From Steinernema hermaphroditum (taxonomy: Eukaryota; Nematoda; Chromadorea; Rhabditida; Steinernematidae), in NCBI GenBank assembly GCA_030435675.1, contig CM059621.1, positions 16,678,001 through 16,742,000 of the forward strand: DNA of 64,000 bases, written 5' to 3'. The notes below the pieces were generated by a model. It was not told the DNA's origin. It worked only from the letters and a program-made list of their open reading frames with translations, and ran no database searches. Shown piece after piece: positions 33,201-43,938 of the stretch (position 1 is its first letter; each line of letters starts with the position of its first letter). Both the position numbers and the translations under genes were made by a program.

Positions 33201-34963
33201 TTATGATACCGCAAACCCCACATCGCCGTCACATATCTGATCACTCTTGACTATCGTCTTCTTCTTCATCTTCATTCTCTGGTTCTCAATTGGTATACTG
33301 TAGCCAAGATGCTTCAAACAGAACTCTCGCATCGATTTCCGAAGATCTCGATGTGTGTAGCCGTAGACAATGACGTTCAGGCAGGCTGAGAACACTTCGG
33401 AGATACCGACGATGAAGGAGAGCCACGCGACGAGGGACTTGTCGGCGTTGGCGATCTTCAGTCCGAACATGATCCATTTGGGGAGACACCACGTGAGGAG
33501 GTAGATGGTGACGACGCCGTAGACGATCGACTGGAAGTGGTTGCGAGGGGTGTTGGTGAGATGTTTCGTCTTGTGGTGGTAGAGGAGGAAGATGACTGCG
33601 TATAGCGCTGCAATGGAATTGATGGTGGTAGGGGCATAGCCAGTATGAATGGACAAGCTGAAGCCTGCTTGAGTGGTTTGAATGGAAACGCGTCTGTCTA
33701 CTGTTTTGAAGGTGACAGGTTCGACTCCGGGTCCGGCCCATCATTGACAAAACGGTCATGCTTTCCTTAGACCTTACCCAAGATGCTGATATTCAGGCAG
33801 ATCATTTCGAAGAAGGTGAACGTTCCGAACTTCTTGGTCCAGTTGACAAAGAGCATACAGTACTTCACGTCGTGGTCCTCGATCCCGTAGAAGAGGAAGG
33901 CCACGGGAATCAAGGAGACGACGAGAACAAATGGAATGGAGAGAACGTACAGGAAGTAAACCCCCTAGATGGGGAAATTGAATGAAATATCTCAGGCACT
34001 CTCTCACTTGGACATGTTTCTTGTGGAGTCGAAATATCGTGTCCAGACGGTCCATGGCTATAAGAAACATGGCCAACTGGGCGATGTGGGCTCCGTAGAG
34101 GAAGGGCGAGCCTAGGGCCAGGCACCGTAGTCGAGTGTAGTGCCCGTTGGTGATCATCTTTTGACTGGCTCGGAGCAGCGCGCTCATCCCTGAAATGTAT
34201 CTCAAAAATGCCGATTCTTTGCTCAGAGCTGTGGAAGGGCTGTTTCCGGGATAGCATTCACATAGAAGAGGGGAACCTCTCGCTCGCGACATGGGTGGTC
34301 CAGAGTCGGAGGTGGCGGAACACCGCCCAGCAGCTCTCTGGTTCGATTCCTGCCGCGAGCGGGTCTTCTGCGCCGAGTTCTCTCAAATCTAAGAGATCGC
34401 GAACGAATTGACCCAATAGCAAAAGGCTCTTACTGTTCCATAGCCTCTCCTCATGGAGGTTATGGTGTACGAGGGGGCGAACATTTTGTGTTTAAATGAT
34501 AATTTTTGGACCCTCCTATTTCATTTCCATATCAAGGAAGTAGCCTTATAATCCTTGATCCATACATCGATTGTCCAATTCATTAATGATCATACAGGGT
34601 GGCCCAAAAAGGGAAGTCTAACAGACGTTTGGTAAGCCATTCAGACCAGGGAGACCGGTCGTTTTCCACTTATCTTTTTCGTTTTTTTGACCGATCTCAC
34701 ATTTGGAAACTCTCAGAAATGAATTGCCAGAATGACTTATGTCTGGATACCCTTTTTCGGGCCAAAATATTTTGTACAAACCCACCCAAGACGATGTCTC
34801 CAATAGCCAAAAGTACGATGAGCAAGTTGAACTTCTCCTTCCGCATCTTCTTGCTCTTGAAGATGAGAAAGATGATGAATCCATTTCCGACGGTGGCCAC
34901 CACAAACAACACAACTCTGACAATCTTCACAGCCAGCTGCTCCTCCAGCACGGCCGTCGACAT
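33201..34963 (-). CDS. Seven-transmembrane receptor B (Srsx-like chemoreceptor)
   Basis: Four exons on the minus strand: 34786-34963, 34008-34189, 33778-33964 and 33201-33607 (317 residues). Helix 1 has VGNGFIIFLI, the intracellular loop 1 KKMRKEKFN, and helix 3 ends MDRLDTIF in place of DRY. Exon 3 has a loop with a conserved Cys. Helix 7 has FSACLNVIVYGYTHRDLR. The C-tail is Lys-rich. Nematode chemoreceptors of this type signal odour or pheromone cues in ciliated neurons; the family (Srsx versus a related group) is inferred from pattern. Intron 1 (596 bp) and intron 3 (170 bp) each hold a tRNA-like repeat. Exon lengths match the other three receptors here. Confidence 0.85.
33661..33738 (+). 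repeat. tRNA-derived repeat in receptor B intron 3
   Basis: A-box-like TGAGTGGTTTGAATGG and B-box GGTTCGACTCC (33719-33729) are correctly spaced for a pol III promoter. It is too degenerate for a functional tRNA. Confidence 0.5.
34272..34362 (+). repeat. tRNA-derived repeat in receptor B intron 1
   Basis: Begins CTCTCGCTCGCGACATGGGTGG and ends CGCGAGCG, so the ends can pair. It has a B-box GGTTCGATTCC (34340-34350). A related copy is at 62521-62610 in receptor F. The T-stem does not pair properly, so it is not a normal tRNA. Confidence 0.6.
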
Positions 34964-35674
34964 TTGCCAAATCCTGGAAACGACTGAATTAATTTTGTTT
35001 TCACTCGCGACGCTAATTAGATTTGGGACGAACGAATCGGTCTTCCCGACGAGCCGCTGGGGAAACAGGGGATTCACATGGATGTGAATTTTGGGAGAAG
35101 ACGACTCTCTTTGAATTTCAAATTAACTGTGAGATTTTGCGGCTTAGAAATGGGTTTCCGGGGCACACGAGGACAAACGTCAAACTACAAGGTATCCATT
35201 CGATTGGGCGAAAAACAGACGACAACAAGATGGATTGGTGTTGCATCGAACATTAATTGGCGTTTTGAGGGGTGCAGCCTCCATTCGTCAATGTGACCTT
35301 TCTGTTCTTTGGTCTCACAACGCTAATGACTAAATCTGCGGGTCTAGCGCTTTGGAGAGGCTATGTGCAAATCTCATTCGCACCGGATCGACCAGAAGCT
35401 CTTTTAAGCTTGCAGAAAGCTCTACAACCGCTCTTCAGTCAGAGCCGAATGAAATCATGCCCGTCTAGATAAGGACTGTACGAGACGAGACTTTTCTGCT
35501 TCGAGACTCGCACAACTCCGGTCCAGATGTGTTTACCACCATACCATCTAATAACAAGACTGATATGTATTTCTAGACCTAGAAATAACTAGAAATATTA
35601 AGACGTTGTTCGTAGCGTTATTAAAAAGGCCTCGAAAGGTCGGGATCATTCATTGTTCTAAATAAAAAAGTTTT
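34964..35674. other. Intergenic, no gene seen
   Basis: 5' flank of receptor B up to the tRNA. No supported coding sequence and no repeat family could be identified. Confidence 0.45.
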
Positions 35675-35745
35675 TCCCATGCCGGGAATCGAACCCGGGC
35701 CGCGCGGGTGAAAGCCACGAATCCTAACCACTAGACCACATGGGA
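35675..35745 (-). tRNA. tRNA-Glu (anticodon UUC)
   Basis: The minus strand forms a full cloverleaf: acceptor stem TCCCATG/CATGGGA, D-arm with GTCTAGTGGTTAGGA, anticodon arm CGTGG-CTTTCAC-CCGCG with anticodon TTC, and T-arm CCCGGGTTCGATTCCCGG. A run of six T residues follows on the same strand, a pol III terminator. No intron. Confidence 0.95.
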
Positions 35746-36713
35746 AGGTGTTAGTGCTCTCTCATGGTTGGTATAGGTGGCGCAGCGACATGCTTACAAA
35801 AATATTGTTTGCCATTAAAAATCTATCTTCACGCAAACTGCTGGCAATCAACAATATATTTGTTCAGCTCAGAACCGTCTATGGGGCGTTTGATAGATGT
35901 TGATCGAGTCCTTCTGCTACGACTCATACGGGCATAATCCAAAGGACAGGAAACGACTTTATAAAAATCCATATCCGATAAACGTCGTTCTTTGGTTTCA
36001 TAGAAACGCAAAAAAAAAACATAACTTGAGGACAACATAGAATAACAGAACATCTAGACCCAAAGTCTAGACATTAGTCCCCGTCAGATATATGTCTAGA
36101 CAATGGAGCACAAGGAACACATCTTTTTGGAAGGAAATCGAATTTTGGAGTGTCGCATCCATATTTGACTAAAACACTAAATGCTGGAGAAACTCTTTAG
36201 GATCAAGTGATTGGGGATCAGAGCGCAGCCGCTTCTGTACTATGTACATATTCATATTCGGGAATTGTGCGTACTAACGCTGTTTTCGCTAGTATGACAG
36301 GGCGTGAAATTGGGCCAATTTACACACAAGGGAGGGGCCACAGATCACACATGTACATAACAAAAGTGATTATGTATAGTTGAAAGAACTTGGTGTACTT
36401 GTCGTGAAGTGAAGCCTAGAATGGGTCATTATGTACATTTGGTCCCAGCACATAGGTTAGTGATGAAACTCGTTCGCGAAGACCTTTGCGCCTGGATATG
36501 AGGTTCTTGAAACTGTGCCAATTTCTAGGGGACAAAAGAATTGTGACGTTTCTCGTTTTCCATTGCTTTAGGAAGAAACAATTATGAGCATTAATTGCAT
36601 AAGACGTGCACACGCGTGCCCAATTATCATGCGCAAACAGGCCATGTTTGCTCGTGTCCCCAGAGCGTGACTCTGGAACTGACCCTGGCACCTATGCAAA
36701 CCTGAAGTGACCA
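35746..36713. other. Intergenic with GTCTAGAC cluster
   Basis: No gene is seen. GTCTAGAC palindromes lie at 36065-36072 and 36094-36101 with a related CATCTAGACC just before. Confidence 0.5.
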
Positions 36714-36720
36714 TATAAAA
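36712..36720 (+). promoter_or_regulatory. TATA box of secreted-protein gene
   Basis: CATATAAAA lies about 40 bases before the ATG at 36755, leaving a very short 5' leader. This is among the clearest core-promoter elements in the window. Confidence 0.55.
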
Positions 36721-36754
36721 GGGACTCGTCTCCAAACCCTTTTGTGTCCTCAAC

Positions 36755-37309
36755 ATGATCTTTTCAGGAATCACCTTCCTTCTTCTTATTGTTGCTTCGT
36801 CAGCGAGTGGATTCGGTTTGAATGGCTACGGTAGCGTTTGGAGACAGCTACGGTATTTATGGCCTTTTTAGGCAAATACAACATTCCCAAATATAAAACG
36901 TTGGATTGCAATTGTCGTGTTCTGAAGGAGCCTCTTGACGCGAAGAAATCGGAACCGTCTACAACTACCGTAGTCCCAGCGACAACGAAGAAGGAGCCTC
37001 AAGTCGTGGTCGTCCATAAGACGGAGATGAAGCCTAAGGTAGCCAAAGCATGGTGGGGACATAGAAGGACATTCCCTCGTTCAGGCCTTCTCCCTTCCGA
37101 GATTCCTCGCTTACATCACCAAAACCGCCTTCTCATCCGACAGATTCTGGCAGCGAGATCACGTCTTCAGTGAAAACGTAGCCTTCGGTGCAGGATCGCT
37201 CAGCAAAAGCATCAGTTTTCTCAATCGGCTCGACTGCTCGTGTGAAGGGAACGCAATGGATGTCTTGAAAGCTGAACGGTTCCTTCGTTTATCCGTTATC
37301 CACGCCTAG
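36755..37309 (+). CDS. Small secreted protein with Thr/Lys/Pro linker
   Basis: Three exons, 36755-36815, 36872-37038 and 37085-37309, give 150 residues. Residues 1-20 are a signal peptide (MIFSGITFLLLIVASSASG). A CNC motif lies at about residue 33 (LDCNCRVL), a low-complexity STTTVVPATTKKEP linker follows, and a second CSCEG motif is near residue 125. The paired C-x-C motifs may form disulphides with each other. No known family is recognised. A TATA box and very short leader suggest strong, regulated expression, as in effector or cuticle-associated genes; this is inference. Confidence 0.65.
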
Positions 37310-37387
37310 TACATCTGAATAAGAAGGTTTCCAGTGTTACAGACTACAATACAGCCAAACATTCGTATCACCATCTCTTGATGGACT

Positions 37388-37758
37388 TCATTTCTTCTTT
37401 CCGCCTTTATCGTTGTTCGTCACACTCTTGTCGACCTTCTTTTCCTTCTTACTCTGCGCTTTTTCCTCGGTCTTCTTATTATCTCTGCTTTTGTCATCAG
37501 GCTTCTGCTCCGTCTCTTCATCTTCATCCGTCTCCGCTGTTAATTCTTTCTCTTCATCTGTCTTCTTGTTAACTTTAACATCCTTACTCTTCAAATAATC
37601 GCCCTTCGTCTTGGACTTCTCCTCTTTGTCATCGTCGTCGTCACCGCCCATTGCAGTTTCGCAGCTTGCGGGATTCGACGGTTGCTTGCATTTCATGCAG
37701 AGAACGACGACCAGAATTGCGGCAAATACGTTGTAGCCGACGGCGATTCCGAAAGCGA
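37388..37758 (-). CDS. Single-pass membrane protein with acidic/basic tail (3' exon)
   Basis: A good 3' splice site (CATTTCAG) marks the start of this exon at 37758. It encodes one membrane helix (AVGYNVFAAILVVVLCMKC), then a CETAMGGDDDDDKEEK patch and a long Lys/Glu/Asp-rich tail ending in GGKKK. Reading upstream to a Met at 37825 is possible, but the splice site argues for an upstream exon, perhaps the signal-peptide-like sequence MLSFCTFVICILSVFLPFES near 38092; the donor joining them could not be fixed. The family is unknown. Confidence 0.5.
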
Positions 37759-37825
37759 CTGAAATGAATGTGACATTAGAAGAAGATCGAGCAGAAAGAG
37801 CGAAAATAATGTTCGCGAAATGCAT

Positions 37826-38395
37826 TCAGCTCATCGAAATTCAAATCTCGTTTTCATTCAAATGTTCTGTCGCTTGCCATTTTTCTTGTGACAGAAGAAA
37901 TTATCGGAACAAGCCGCCACTCCATTGTCCCACCCAACACGCAAATTTCGATCCGATTTGCACAAGTGGTTGTTCCTTTCTCCCGCGCTTTATTCTAATT
38001 GCGGTACACATCTTATCGTGCATTAGTTGCTGACTTTCAAACGGAAGGAAAACACTCAAAATACAAATGACAAAGGTACAGAAAGAGAGCACAAAATAAG
38101 CTCAGCTGTTCTGTCTCAGCCAGCCACTGCATAAAATGGTTCAAAAGGAGAGACTGAAGCAAACAAACTTTGAATTAGAACAAGGAACGAAGAGAAAAGG
38201 AAAATCAAGAATCCATCAAAGAAACCAGAATATTTCAGCCTCGTGCGTGGCTTTTATCGTTTTCCTGCCTTTTTATCCCTCCAAATATTTGCTTCACTTA
38301 CTGTAAATCTTCGGCAATCGAAAAAGCGATTCTCGAGAGAAGTCGAATAGTTTGCTAAACGAGAGAATTTTTAGAAATCCGCAAAAACAAATCAC
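37826..38395. other. Probable 5' part of the membrane protein gene
   Basis: Holds the minus-strand signal-peptide-like sequence at 38030-38092 described with the neighbouring entry. The rest is non-coding as far as can be seen. Confidence 0.4.
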
Positions 38396-38824
38396 CTACT
38401 CTCCCTTCTTTCGCTCGCTTTTCGGTGGTTTCCAGTTCGGATCCTTCCAGATCTTCTCGTCGTTCATCGTCCTATTCCAGTACTTCATCTTCTCGTCCCT
38501 ATGACTGCTCAGTCTGGCCTCCAGGTCTGCTAAGAAGGAGGCGAGCTGCTGCTGCAGTCGGACGAATCGGCTGTTGTTCGTGTCGTTCAATCTCAGCGCC
38601 TCCGATTGTTCTTTTTCCAGTCCCGCGTACCGCGCTCGGACGTCCATCTTCACCTTATCCTTCAGAAAATCGAACACATCGCTGCCGTCGACCATCTGGA
38701 GCAGTTTATCCTGAGAGATTGCGTCTGAAAATGGAGACAGGAGGATGGGAGTATATGAAGAGAACTTACCGCCATGGACAGCGACAGTGAAGAGAGCCAA
38801 GAAGGTGAGCCACCGGACGAGCAT
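38396..38824 (-). CDS. Small secreted coiled-coil protein
   Basis: Two exons on the minus strand, 38770-38824 and 38396-38724 (45-bp intron), give 127 residues. Signal peptide MLVRWLTFLALFTVAVHG. The mature part is hydrophilic, with a heptad-like helix from about residue 50 to 105 (ARYAGLEKEQSEALRL, FVRLQQQLASFLADLEARL) and one N-glycosylation site (NRT). A Lys/Pro tail ends it. No Cys remains after the signal peptide. It is head-to-head with MSP copy 2, and the truncated relative at 6488 keeps the same relation to MSP copy 1. Function unknown. Confidence 0.7.
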   Translation of the reverse strand: MLVRWLTFLALFTVAVHGGKFSSYTPILLSPFSDAISQDKLLQMVDGSDVFDFLKDKVKMDVRARYAGLEKEQSEALRLNDTNNSRFVRLQQQLASFLADLEARLSSHRDEKMKYWNRTMNDEKIWKDPNWKPPKSERKKGE

Positions 38825-39497
38825 CACGTCCGACCGACTCCCGAAGGGAACAGAGCAGAAGAGAGCAGACAGGAGGCTGCAGATCTGTCTCCCCTCCGTG
38901 GTCTTTCTCGGATCGACCTCACTTCCCTCTCGAGCACTCCAGATGGCGGTCGCGATGCGGACGTCCGAGGAGAAGAAGCTGCCCCGACTCTACGGCAATA
39001 CTCCCGACTCGGAACTGGTCGTCTCGCCGCGCTGGATCGTCTTCTCTTCGGCCGACGGCTACCGTACCCCGCAGATGTGCGACTTCACCATCACCAACGC
39101 CGAACGACTGCCCGTCGTCTTCCGACTTCGAACGAAAGTGAGTCTTTCTGATCGTGTTCAAGCCTAAAGCCCCTTTCAGAATCACTGGATGCCGGGTCTG
39201 AGCCGCGTGCATGGCTTCTTGGGACCGGGCGAGAGTACCACGGTGACGGTGTTCCTGTCGACGGGCATCAAGTGGTCGCGCGACCCGTCCGAAGTGGCCG
39301 GTCGTCGCCACCGCGTCCTCTGCGAGAGTCTTACCGTCGAGCATCTGAGGCCTCCGACGAGAGAGGAGGCGATTCCTCTCTGGGTCCGCGACGTCTTCCG
39401 GCACACCGCCACTGATCGGCCCTTCACGAGGGTCTACACGAAGCTCAACCTCTTCCTGCCAAAGGTAGCCGACGAGTGGCACTGCGTACCGTCTTAA
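38660..39497. repeat. Inverted copy of the block at 5814-6640
   Basis: Paired coordinates sum to 45311-45312 over the MSP gene and the beginning of the secreted-protein gene. Sequence identity is high including the intergenic 100 bases. The two copies are 32 kb apart and in opposite orientation. Confidence 0.85.
38943..39497 (+). CDS. MSP-domain protein, copy 2
   Basis: Two exons, 38943-39137 and 39180-39497, encode 170 residues almost identical to copy 1 at 5814-6368; differences cluster at the N-terminus (MAVAMRTSEE here). The MSP/VAP fold landmarks are all present. A CAG acceptor sits directly before the ATG, suggesting the coding exon follows a trans- or cis-spliced leader. Being next to an intact secreted-protein gene, this looks like the parental copy. 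Confidence 0.85.
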
Positions 39498-39713
39498 ATA
39501 TCTACTGTAGTTGTATAAATCAGAGATTTCACTGGTTATAGAGATGTGTTCAGCTATTTATGACAGATTTATGATTTACGACTGCAAATTCCGTGCCGAA
39601 ACGGAACTTGCTCTGCACCTGACCTCCCCGCAAAATTTCGATATTTTACTCTCCACTTTGTAGAATAATCACATTATCCAAATGCGGAATGTGGAATTCG
39701 ATTAAATTCCGCG

Positions 39714-39944
39714 TTGCTGCCGCCAGTGGCGTGGAGCGGCGTCACAGTGGGCGGTTGCGGTGCCGTTACCTTCTTCCGTTTTGGCACCGGCAATTATCGC
39801 TTCGGACATGTTGCCGTGAGGATGTTCCAGATGTCATTACTTCTTGTTTATGGAGCACTTTTCGCGGTTTGCGCCAAAGTCATTAAAGTGACCGAGGTTG
39901 AGTCAGCGATAATTGCTCGCGAAAGACGTCAAAGAGGCGCCTAA
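39714..39944 (+). CDS. Possible small membrane protein
   Basis: A 76-residue frame with a Gly/Arg/aromatic first half (FFRFGTGNYRFGH) and one membrane helix (MSLLLVYGALFAVCAKVI), ending in a charged tail (ARERRQRGA). Size and layout resemble small respiratory-complex or ATP-synthase accessory subunits, but no family match is clear and the true start may lie upstream. Confidence 0.35.
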   Translation: MLPPVAWSGVTVGGCGAVTFFRFGTGNYRFGHVAVRMFQMSLLLVYGALFAVCAKVIKVTEVESAIIARERRQRGA

Positions 39945-40708
39945 AATTGCTTCTGTTCATCTCGAGAAATGAGGAGGAATTCGCGTTTGTTTTCGAGTTT
40001 TGGCCTTGAGCTTTGACTAGATGATCAAAAGAAATAGGCTCAGTCTGCTCAGACCTCCTTATTGAGTCCATTTCCTTTTGAGTTACAAAAGCTCGTTAAG
40101 CCGATTCCGAATGGAAAGAGAGTCTAACATAGCAGTCCAGACTGCAAACGGATAGTAGACTGTCTCCCCATCGTAGACAGTAGACTCAGATCGACCTATT
40201 ATCTGTTGAAGGAAGCTCAGACATGTCCTCTGGTAGGCTAGACAGCCCCCTAGCCCTATATATAGCGTGTGTCTTCACTGGGCCAAGGACTGGTCATTAT
40301 CCTTCCTATGTCGACTAAGGTTCTTGGGCCTTCTTCAAACCCTCCTTTCTCTTAGGTTTGCGCTCACTGACTCCCATCTCAGGCTCAGGGTCCATTCTTT
40401 CCTGCTCGTGTTCTCTGCTCCCTCTAACGAGCATTTCTTGACACAAAAAATCCGACTACAACGTTCCCATCGGACACAAAGTTTTTCTCCCATGAAATCA
40501 AAGATTCCTGACCCGTCCAATCACCAATGTTGCAAAACGTTTGCAGTATTTGGCCGTAGGCCCCCAAAAGTTCCCACGGCGTTCCAGGTGATCGCCTTTT
40601 CCCACGATGTTCCACATCGCGTCTCATGTGCCAGATCAACGCCTGTATTCCAGGATCACAGGCACCGCGGGAACGTTGTTGTTCATTGTTCCAGGCCCGT
40701 TCACTGCC
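39945..40708. other. 5' region of receptor C
   Basis: A TATATATA sequence occurs at about 40257-40264. Short AGACAG/TAGAC repeats at 40135-40240. A CAG acceptor about 15 bases before the receptor ATG suggests an upstream leader exon. No gene is seen. Confidence 0.4.
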
Positions 40709-42102
40709 ATGGCGCCGAAGAAGCCGCTCGACGACTACCTCGTCTTTGCCATCCTGCGCGGCGTCGGCTTCGTCTTCGCCACGCTGGGCAACGGATTCAT
40801 CGTCTTCCTCATTCTCCGTTCGAAGGCGATCCGAAAGGAACGCTTCAACCTGCTCATCATTCTCCTCGCCATCGGCGATATCATTCTGGGTGAGTATCTA
40901 CGTGTGTTTGAAGATAGCGTCTTAAACAAATGAGAAAGGTTCATGGGGCTCGATGATTTGACAGGTGCAAATCGTAATCCCTTACGAGTCGTTAATTGGA
41001 TAACGCGCACATTAGACGGATTACTTCGGTTAATTCTTAACAACGACCACTCGAGAAGCCGTCGATCCCGGAAGAAAAATGGCACCCCCGGGGGAATCGA
41101 ACCGATCCCGACAGGTTTACAGATCAAGCGCGTTCGTAATGAGCCACACAGACAGTCCCAAAGGAACGGATCACTGCCACTATGCTTTCGAGACCGATAG
41201 ACCACCGTCTGCCTGGATGACCCACACAGAGAGTTTCTTTCTCCCTTTCCAAGTGTGTCACCTTACTGATTATCTATCGAATTCCTACCGTACCCCTGTT
41301 CAATCAAGACTTTCAGGTCTGGCCGCCCTGTCCCGAATCATCACCCAAGTAGTGCTCATCGGCCAGTACACCAAAATGACCTGCCTCATCTCGGGATCGC
41401 TGCTCATCCTCGGCGGCCACATCACTCAACTCGCTCTTTTGCTCATCGCCGGCGAGCGACTCTACGGCATCTGGCATCTCCACACTGTCCACGTCAAAGT
41501 AATCAATGCACTATCTTGCCCGAAAACGCGCCTTTCAGCGCCTTAAAATCCTCTATTACGCCACCATCCCTGCTTCGCTTACCGTATGCCTCATCCCGGC
41601 GGGAATGATCTTCGTCGGCGTCGCCAACGAGCCCGTCGCCTCGTGCCAGATCGGTCTCAGCTGGAATCCCCATTTTGGAACGTACATGCTCGCCCACATG
41701 ATCTTCTTCAACGTCTCCATCACCAGTAGGCCATAGGCCATGTCGTCTCGCCCTACCATACTCATTCTAGGCTTCTACATCTTGGTCGTCGTCCTCTACT
41801 GCCAAAAAATCGGAAACACTCCGCTGGCGACGAAGAACAACTTCTCGTGCATCATCGTCGGAGTGGGTACGGTGTACGTCTCCTGCTGGATGGTCCCCAA
41901 GATCCTCACGTTCACCGTCATCAGCGCCGACTTCGCCGAAGTCGCCCAGATCATCGCCGTCTTCGGAGAGCTTCTATCGGCGGTGCTCAACTTCTTCGTC
42001 TATGGCATGGCACACAAAGAGATCAGAAAGGAGATGTGGATGTTCTTCTTCCAGAGACAAGTGGCTACCGTAACTCCGGCTTCGGTTCTCACCGGATTTT
42101 AA
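40709..42102 (+). CDS. Seven-transmembrane receptor C (Srsx-like chemoreceptor)
   Basis: Four exons, 40709-40889, 41317-41498, 41539-41725 and 41771-42102, encode 293 residues. Helix 1 contains ATLGNGFIVFLIL, loop 1 KAIRKERFN, helix 2 NLLIILLAIGDIILG split by intron 1. Helix 3 ends AGERLYGIW rather than MDRxD, so the acidic-Arg pair is changed. Helix 7 has FFVYGMAHKEIR. The first 50 codons are nearly identical to the orphan exon at 16230. Intron 1 (427 bp) carries a minus-strand tRNA-Thr-like repeat. Confidence 0.85.
41085..41185 (-). repeat. tRNA-Thr-like repeat in receptor C intron 1
   Basis: The minus strand reads TGTGTGGCTCA, GCGCTTGATCTGTAAACC and GGTTCGATTCC in order, as in tRNA-Thr(UGU) (A-box, anticodon loop, B-box), but the acceptor stem is not paired. 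A related copy is on the plus strand at 59007-59110. Confidence 0.6.
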
Positions 42103-42230
42103 CCACTATTCATAAGTTTAAGTTGTGTAATTGACTTTCTGTTGTGATTGTTTTGACGAGGATAAACAATGTTGGAACCTTATAATTCCGACGTTTATAT
42201 GTGACCGTAGGTTACGGTAGACTCCGATGA

Positions 42231-42440
42231 TTAGGCCCCGGTCAACTCGTCGGTAAACTGCTTCATGAACCAAAAATACAAGGCCACGATGCATCCAAAC
42301 GAAAACACTCTCAACAACACGCTTTCCTCCAAGTATCTCCTCTTCAAATCCCGTTTCCTCCCAACACAATCCAGTCCATCCGCGTCCACTTCCCGTCCAC
42401 AAGTGGTCGCCGTTCCAGCATCGCGTCCAGCGGCGCTCAT
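42231..42440 (-). CDS. Possible small membrane protein downstream of collagen
   Basis: 69 residues with a charged N-terminal half (GRKRDLKRRYLEES) and one membrane helix (FSFGCIVALYFWFM), a layout of small tail-anchored or type II proteins. It lies on the same strand about 80 bases after the collagen stop. No family is recognised. Confidence 0.4.
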   Translation of the reverse strand: MSAAGRDAGTATTCGREVDADGLDCVGRKRDLKRRYLEESVLLRVFSFGCIVALYFWFMKQFTDELTGA

Positions 42441-42523
42441 CCCCGAATCATCACAAAAGTGCGTGCGCGATAGTCTTTACTTCGTTTCGCTCGTAAATAG
42501 AAATCTCAAGCAGCAGGATCCTC

Positions 42524-43938
42524 TTAGTATCCAGGAGCGAGACGGGCGGGGGGACAGTGGTCGCAGGCGCCAGGAGAGCCCGACTGACCAGGCTCTCCGG
42601 CAGGTCCGGCGCCTCCGTTGGGACCGGGCGGTCCACGCTGGCCAGGCTCGCCGTTCTGTCCAGGTTGACCGGGTTCTCCGTCTTTTCCAGGGGCTCCAGG
42701 GCGACCGGCGTTTCCGGGAGCTCCGGGACGACCAGGCTGACCGGGTGGTCCAGCCGGGGGACGATCTCCAGGGATGACGGATCCAGGCTCACCGGGAGGT
42801 CCGCGCTGTCCGGGCTGACCGGGCTGACCGGGCGGGCCAGCAGGTCCAGGCTGACCGGGCTGTCCGGGTGGTCCATCGTTGCCGTCTGCAATGAATCCTC
42901 ATGAATCCATATCCCCCAGAAGAAGAGCCTACTGTTTCCAGGCTGTCCAGGCTGTCCGTCGTTTCCAGGAGGACCGGGCGGTCCAGCGGAGCCGGGGGCC
43001 GCTTGGCAGGGGCATTGCGGAGGCACGGGAAGAAGACGGTCGTGAAGTTCGGCGTCAGGGCCAGGGGGTCCGGGTTGGCCGGGTCCGTCGCCGGGGGCGC
43101 CGTCCTTGCCGGGGAAGCCCGGAGCGCCGTCGGGACCGGGCGGTCCCTGTTGGCAGGTGCAGCACTGAGCCTCCGCCTGACGGGAGACACGCATGAGCAC
43201 GTCGAGGGCGTCTTCGGGTTCGCCGGGCGCCACTTCCACCATCTCGCGCCACATGTCGCGAGAACGGGACTTACAGTACTCTACTTCACCCTGAAAAGGA
43301 CAGTTTTATTTTGAATATTCATTGGGTATTTGAAGTAAGGAATCCAGTGTTGGGAGTCAAGCTCCTCCTCTGAGCTATCCACTTTGATTACTATCAGATT
43401 TTCAGCCATCTTCAGTGGTGTCCAGAGTCGATTTGGCCGTTGGAAAGGAAAGGATCTATTGGGCGTCGGAAATGTTCCAGAAATCTGTTCCAAAAATCGA
43501 TTCTAGTGAACTTCGGCTAGGTCCAGTGAAGGCTAATAGCAAGGGTGGCCAAAATTGGTGTCCGGAGCCGAGACGACTCGGACTCCGAGATGGGTGCGGC
43601 TTCGAGCTGTGACTAGCCAGGCGAACAGTCCGAAAAATGAATAAGAATTGTTGGCAAAACAGAAATTTGAACTAAGATCTACCGTAACCCATTTTGCCTT
43701 AATTTTGAGTTCTGGGTTTCTTCTGTTTTGTCGCAATACTACCTTGTGAGCACCTTCTAAGTTCTCAAATTCTCAAGTTTAAAATGCCCCCATGTAAGCC
43801 ACGCACCTGTACAGTAGCCTGGAGGGTCTGCACGTAGTGAAAGACCATGGGGAAGGTGATGAGGCACGCGGTGACGGCGACCGTGGAGAAAACGACGGCC
43901 GCGAAGGCGACGGCGCGGAGCGACGACTTCTGCTCCAT
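42524..43938 (-). CDS. Nematode cuticle collagen
   Basis: Three exons on the minus strand: 43807-43938, 42933-43290 and 42524-42885 (283 residues). N-terminal cytosolic MEQKSSLRA, a membrane/signal-anchor helix ([18 protein letters not shown]), the conserved collagen N-domain region ([10 protein letters not shown] with a basic cleavage site), then short Gly-X-Y blocks bounded by Cys pairs ([14 protein letters not shown], then a break with CPC) and the main triple-helical block across exon 3. It ends [15 protein letters not shown], the Cys-containing C-domain. The spacing of Cys residues and the short non-helical break are typical of the nematode col family of cuticle genes. The 47-bp intron 2 preserves the Gly register exactly. 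Intron 1 is 516 bp. Confidence 0.93.

Noticed and set aside
34597..35087. Second mariner element starting at CAGGGTGGCCCAAAAA
   Set aside because: Only one terminal-repeat-like sequence is present and no transposase homology follows; the stretch overlaps receptor B intron 1 and exon 1.
40267..40893. 208-codon frame upstream of receptor C
   Set aside because: It overlaps receptor C exon 1 in another frame and the earlier part has no domain or splice support.
42451..43254. 267-codon minus-strand frame through the collagen
   Set aside because: It starts in the collagen frame but reads through intron 2 and then continues out of the Gly-X-Y register; the spliced model is better.
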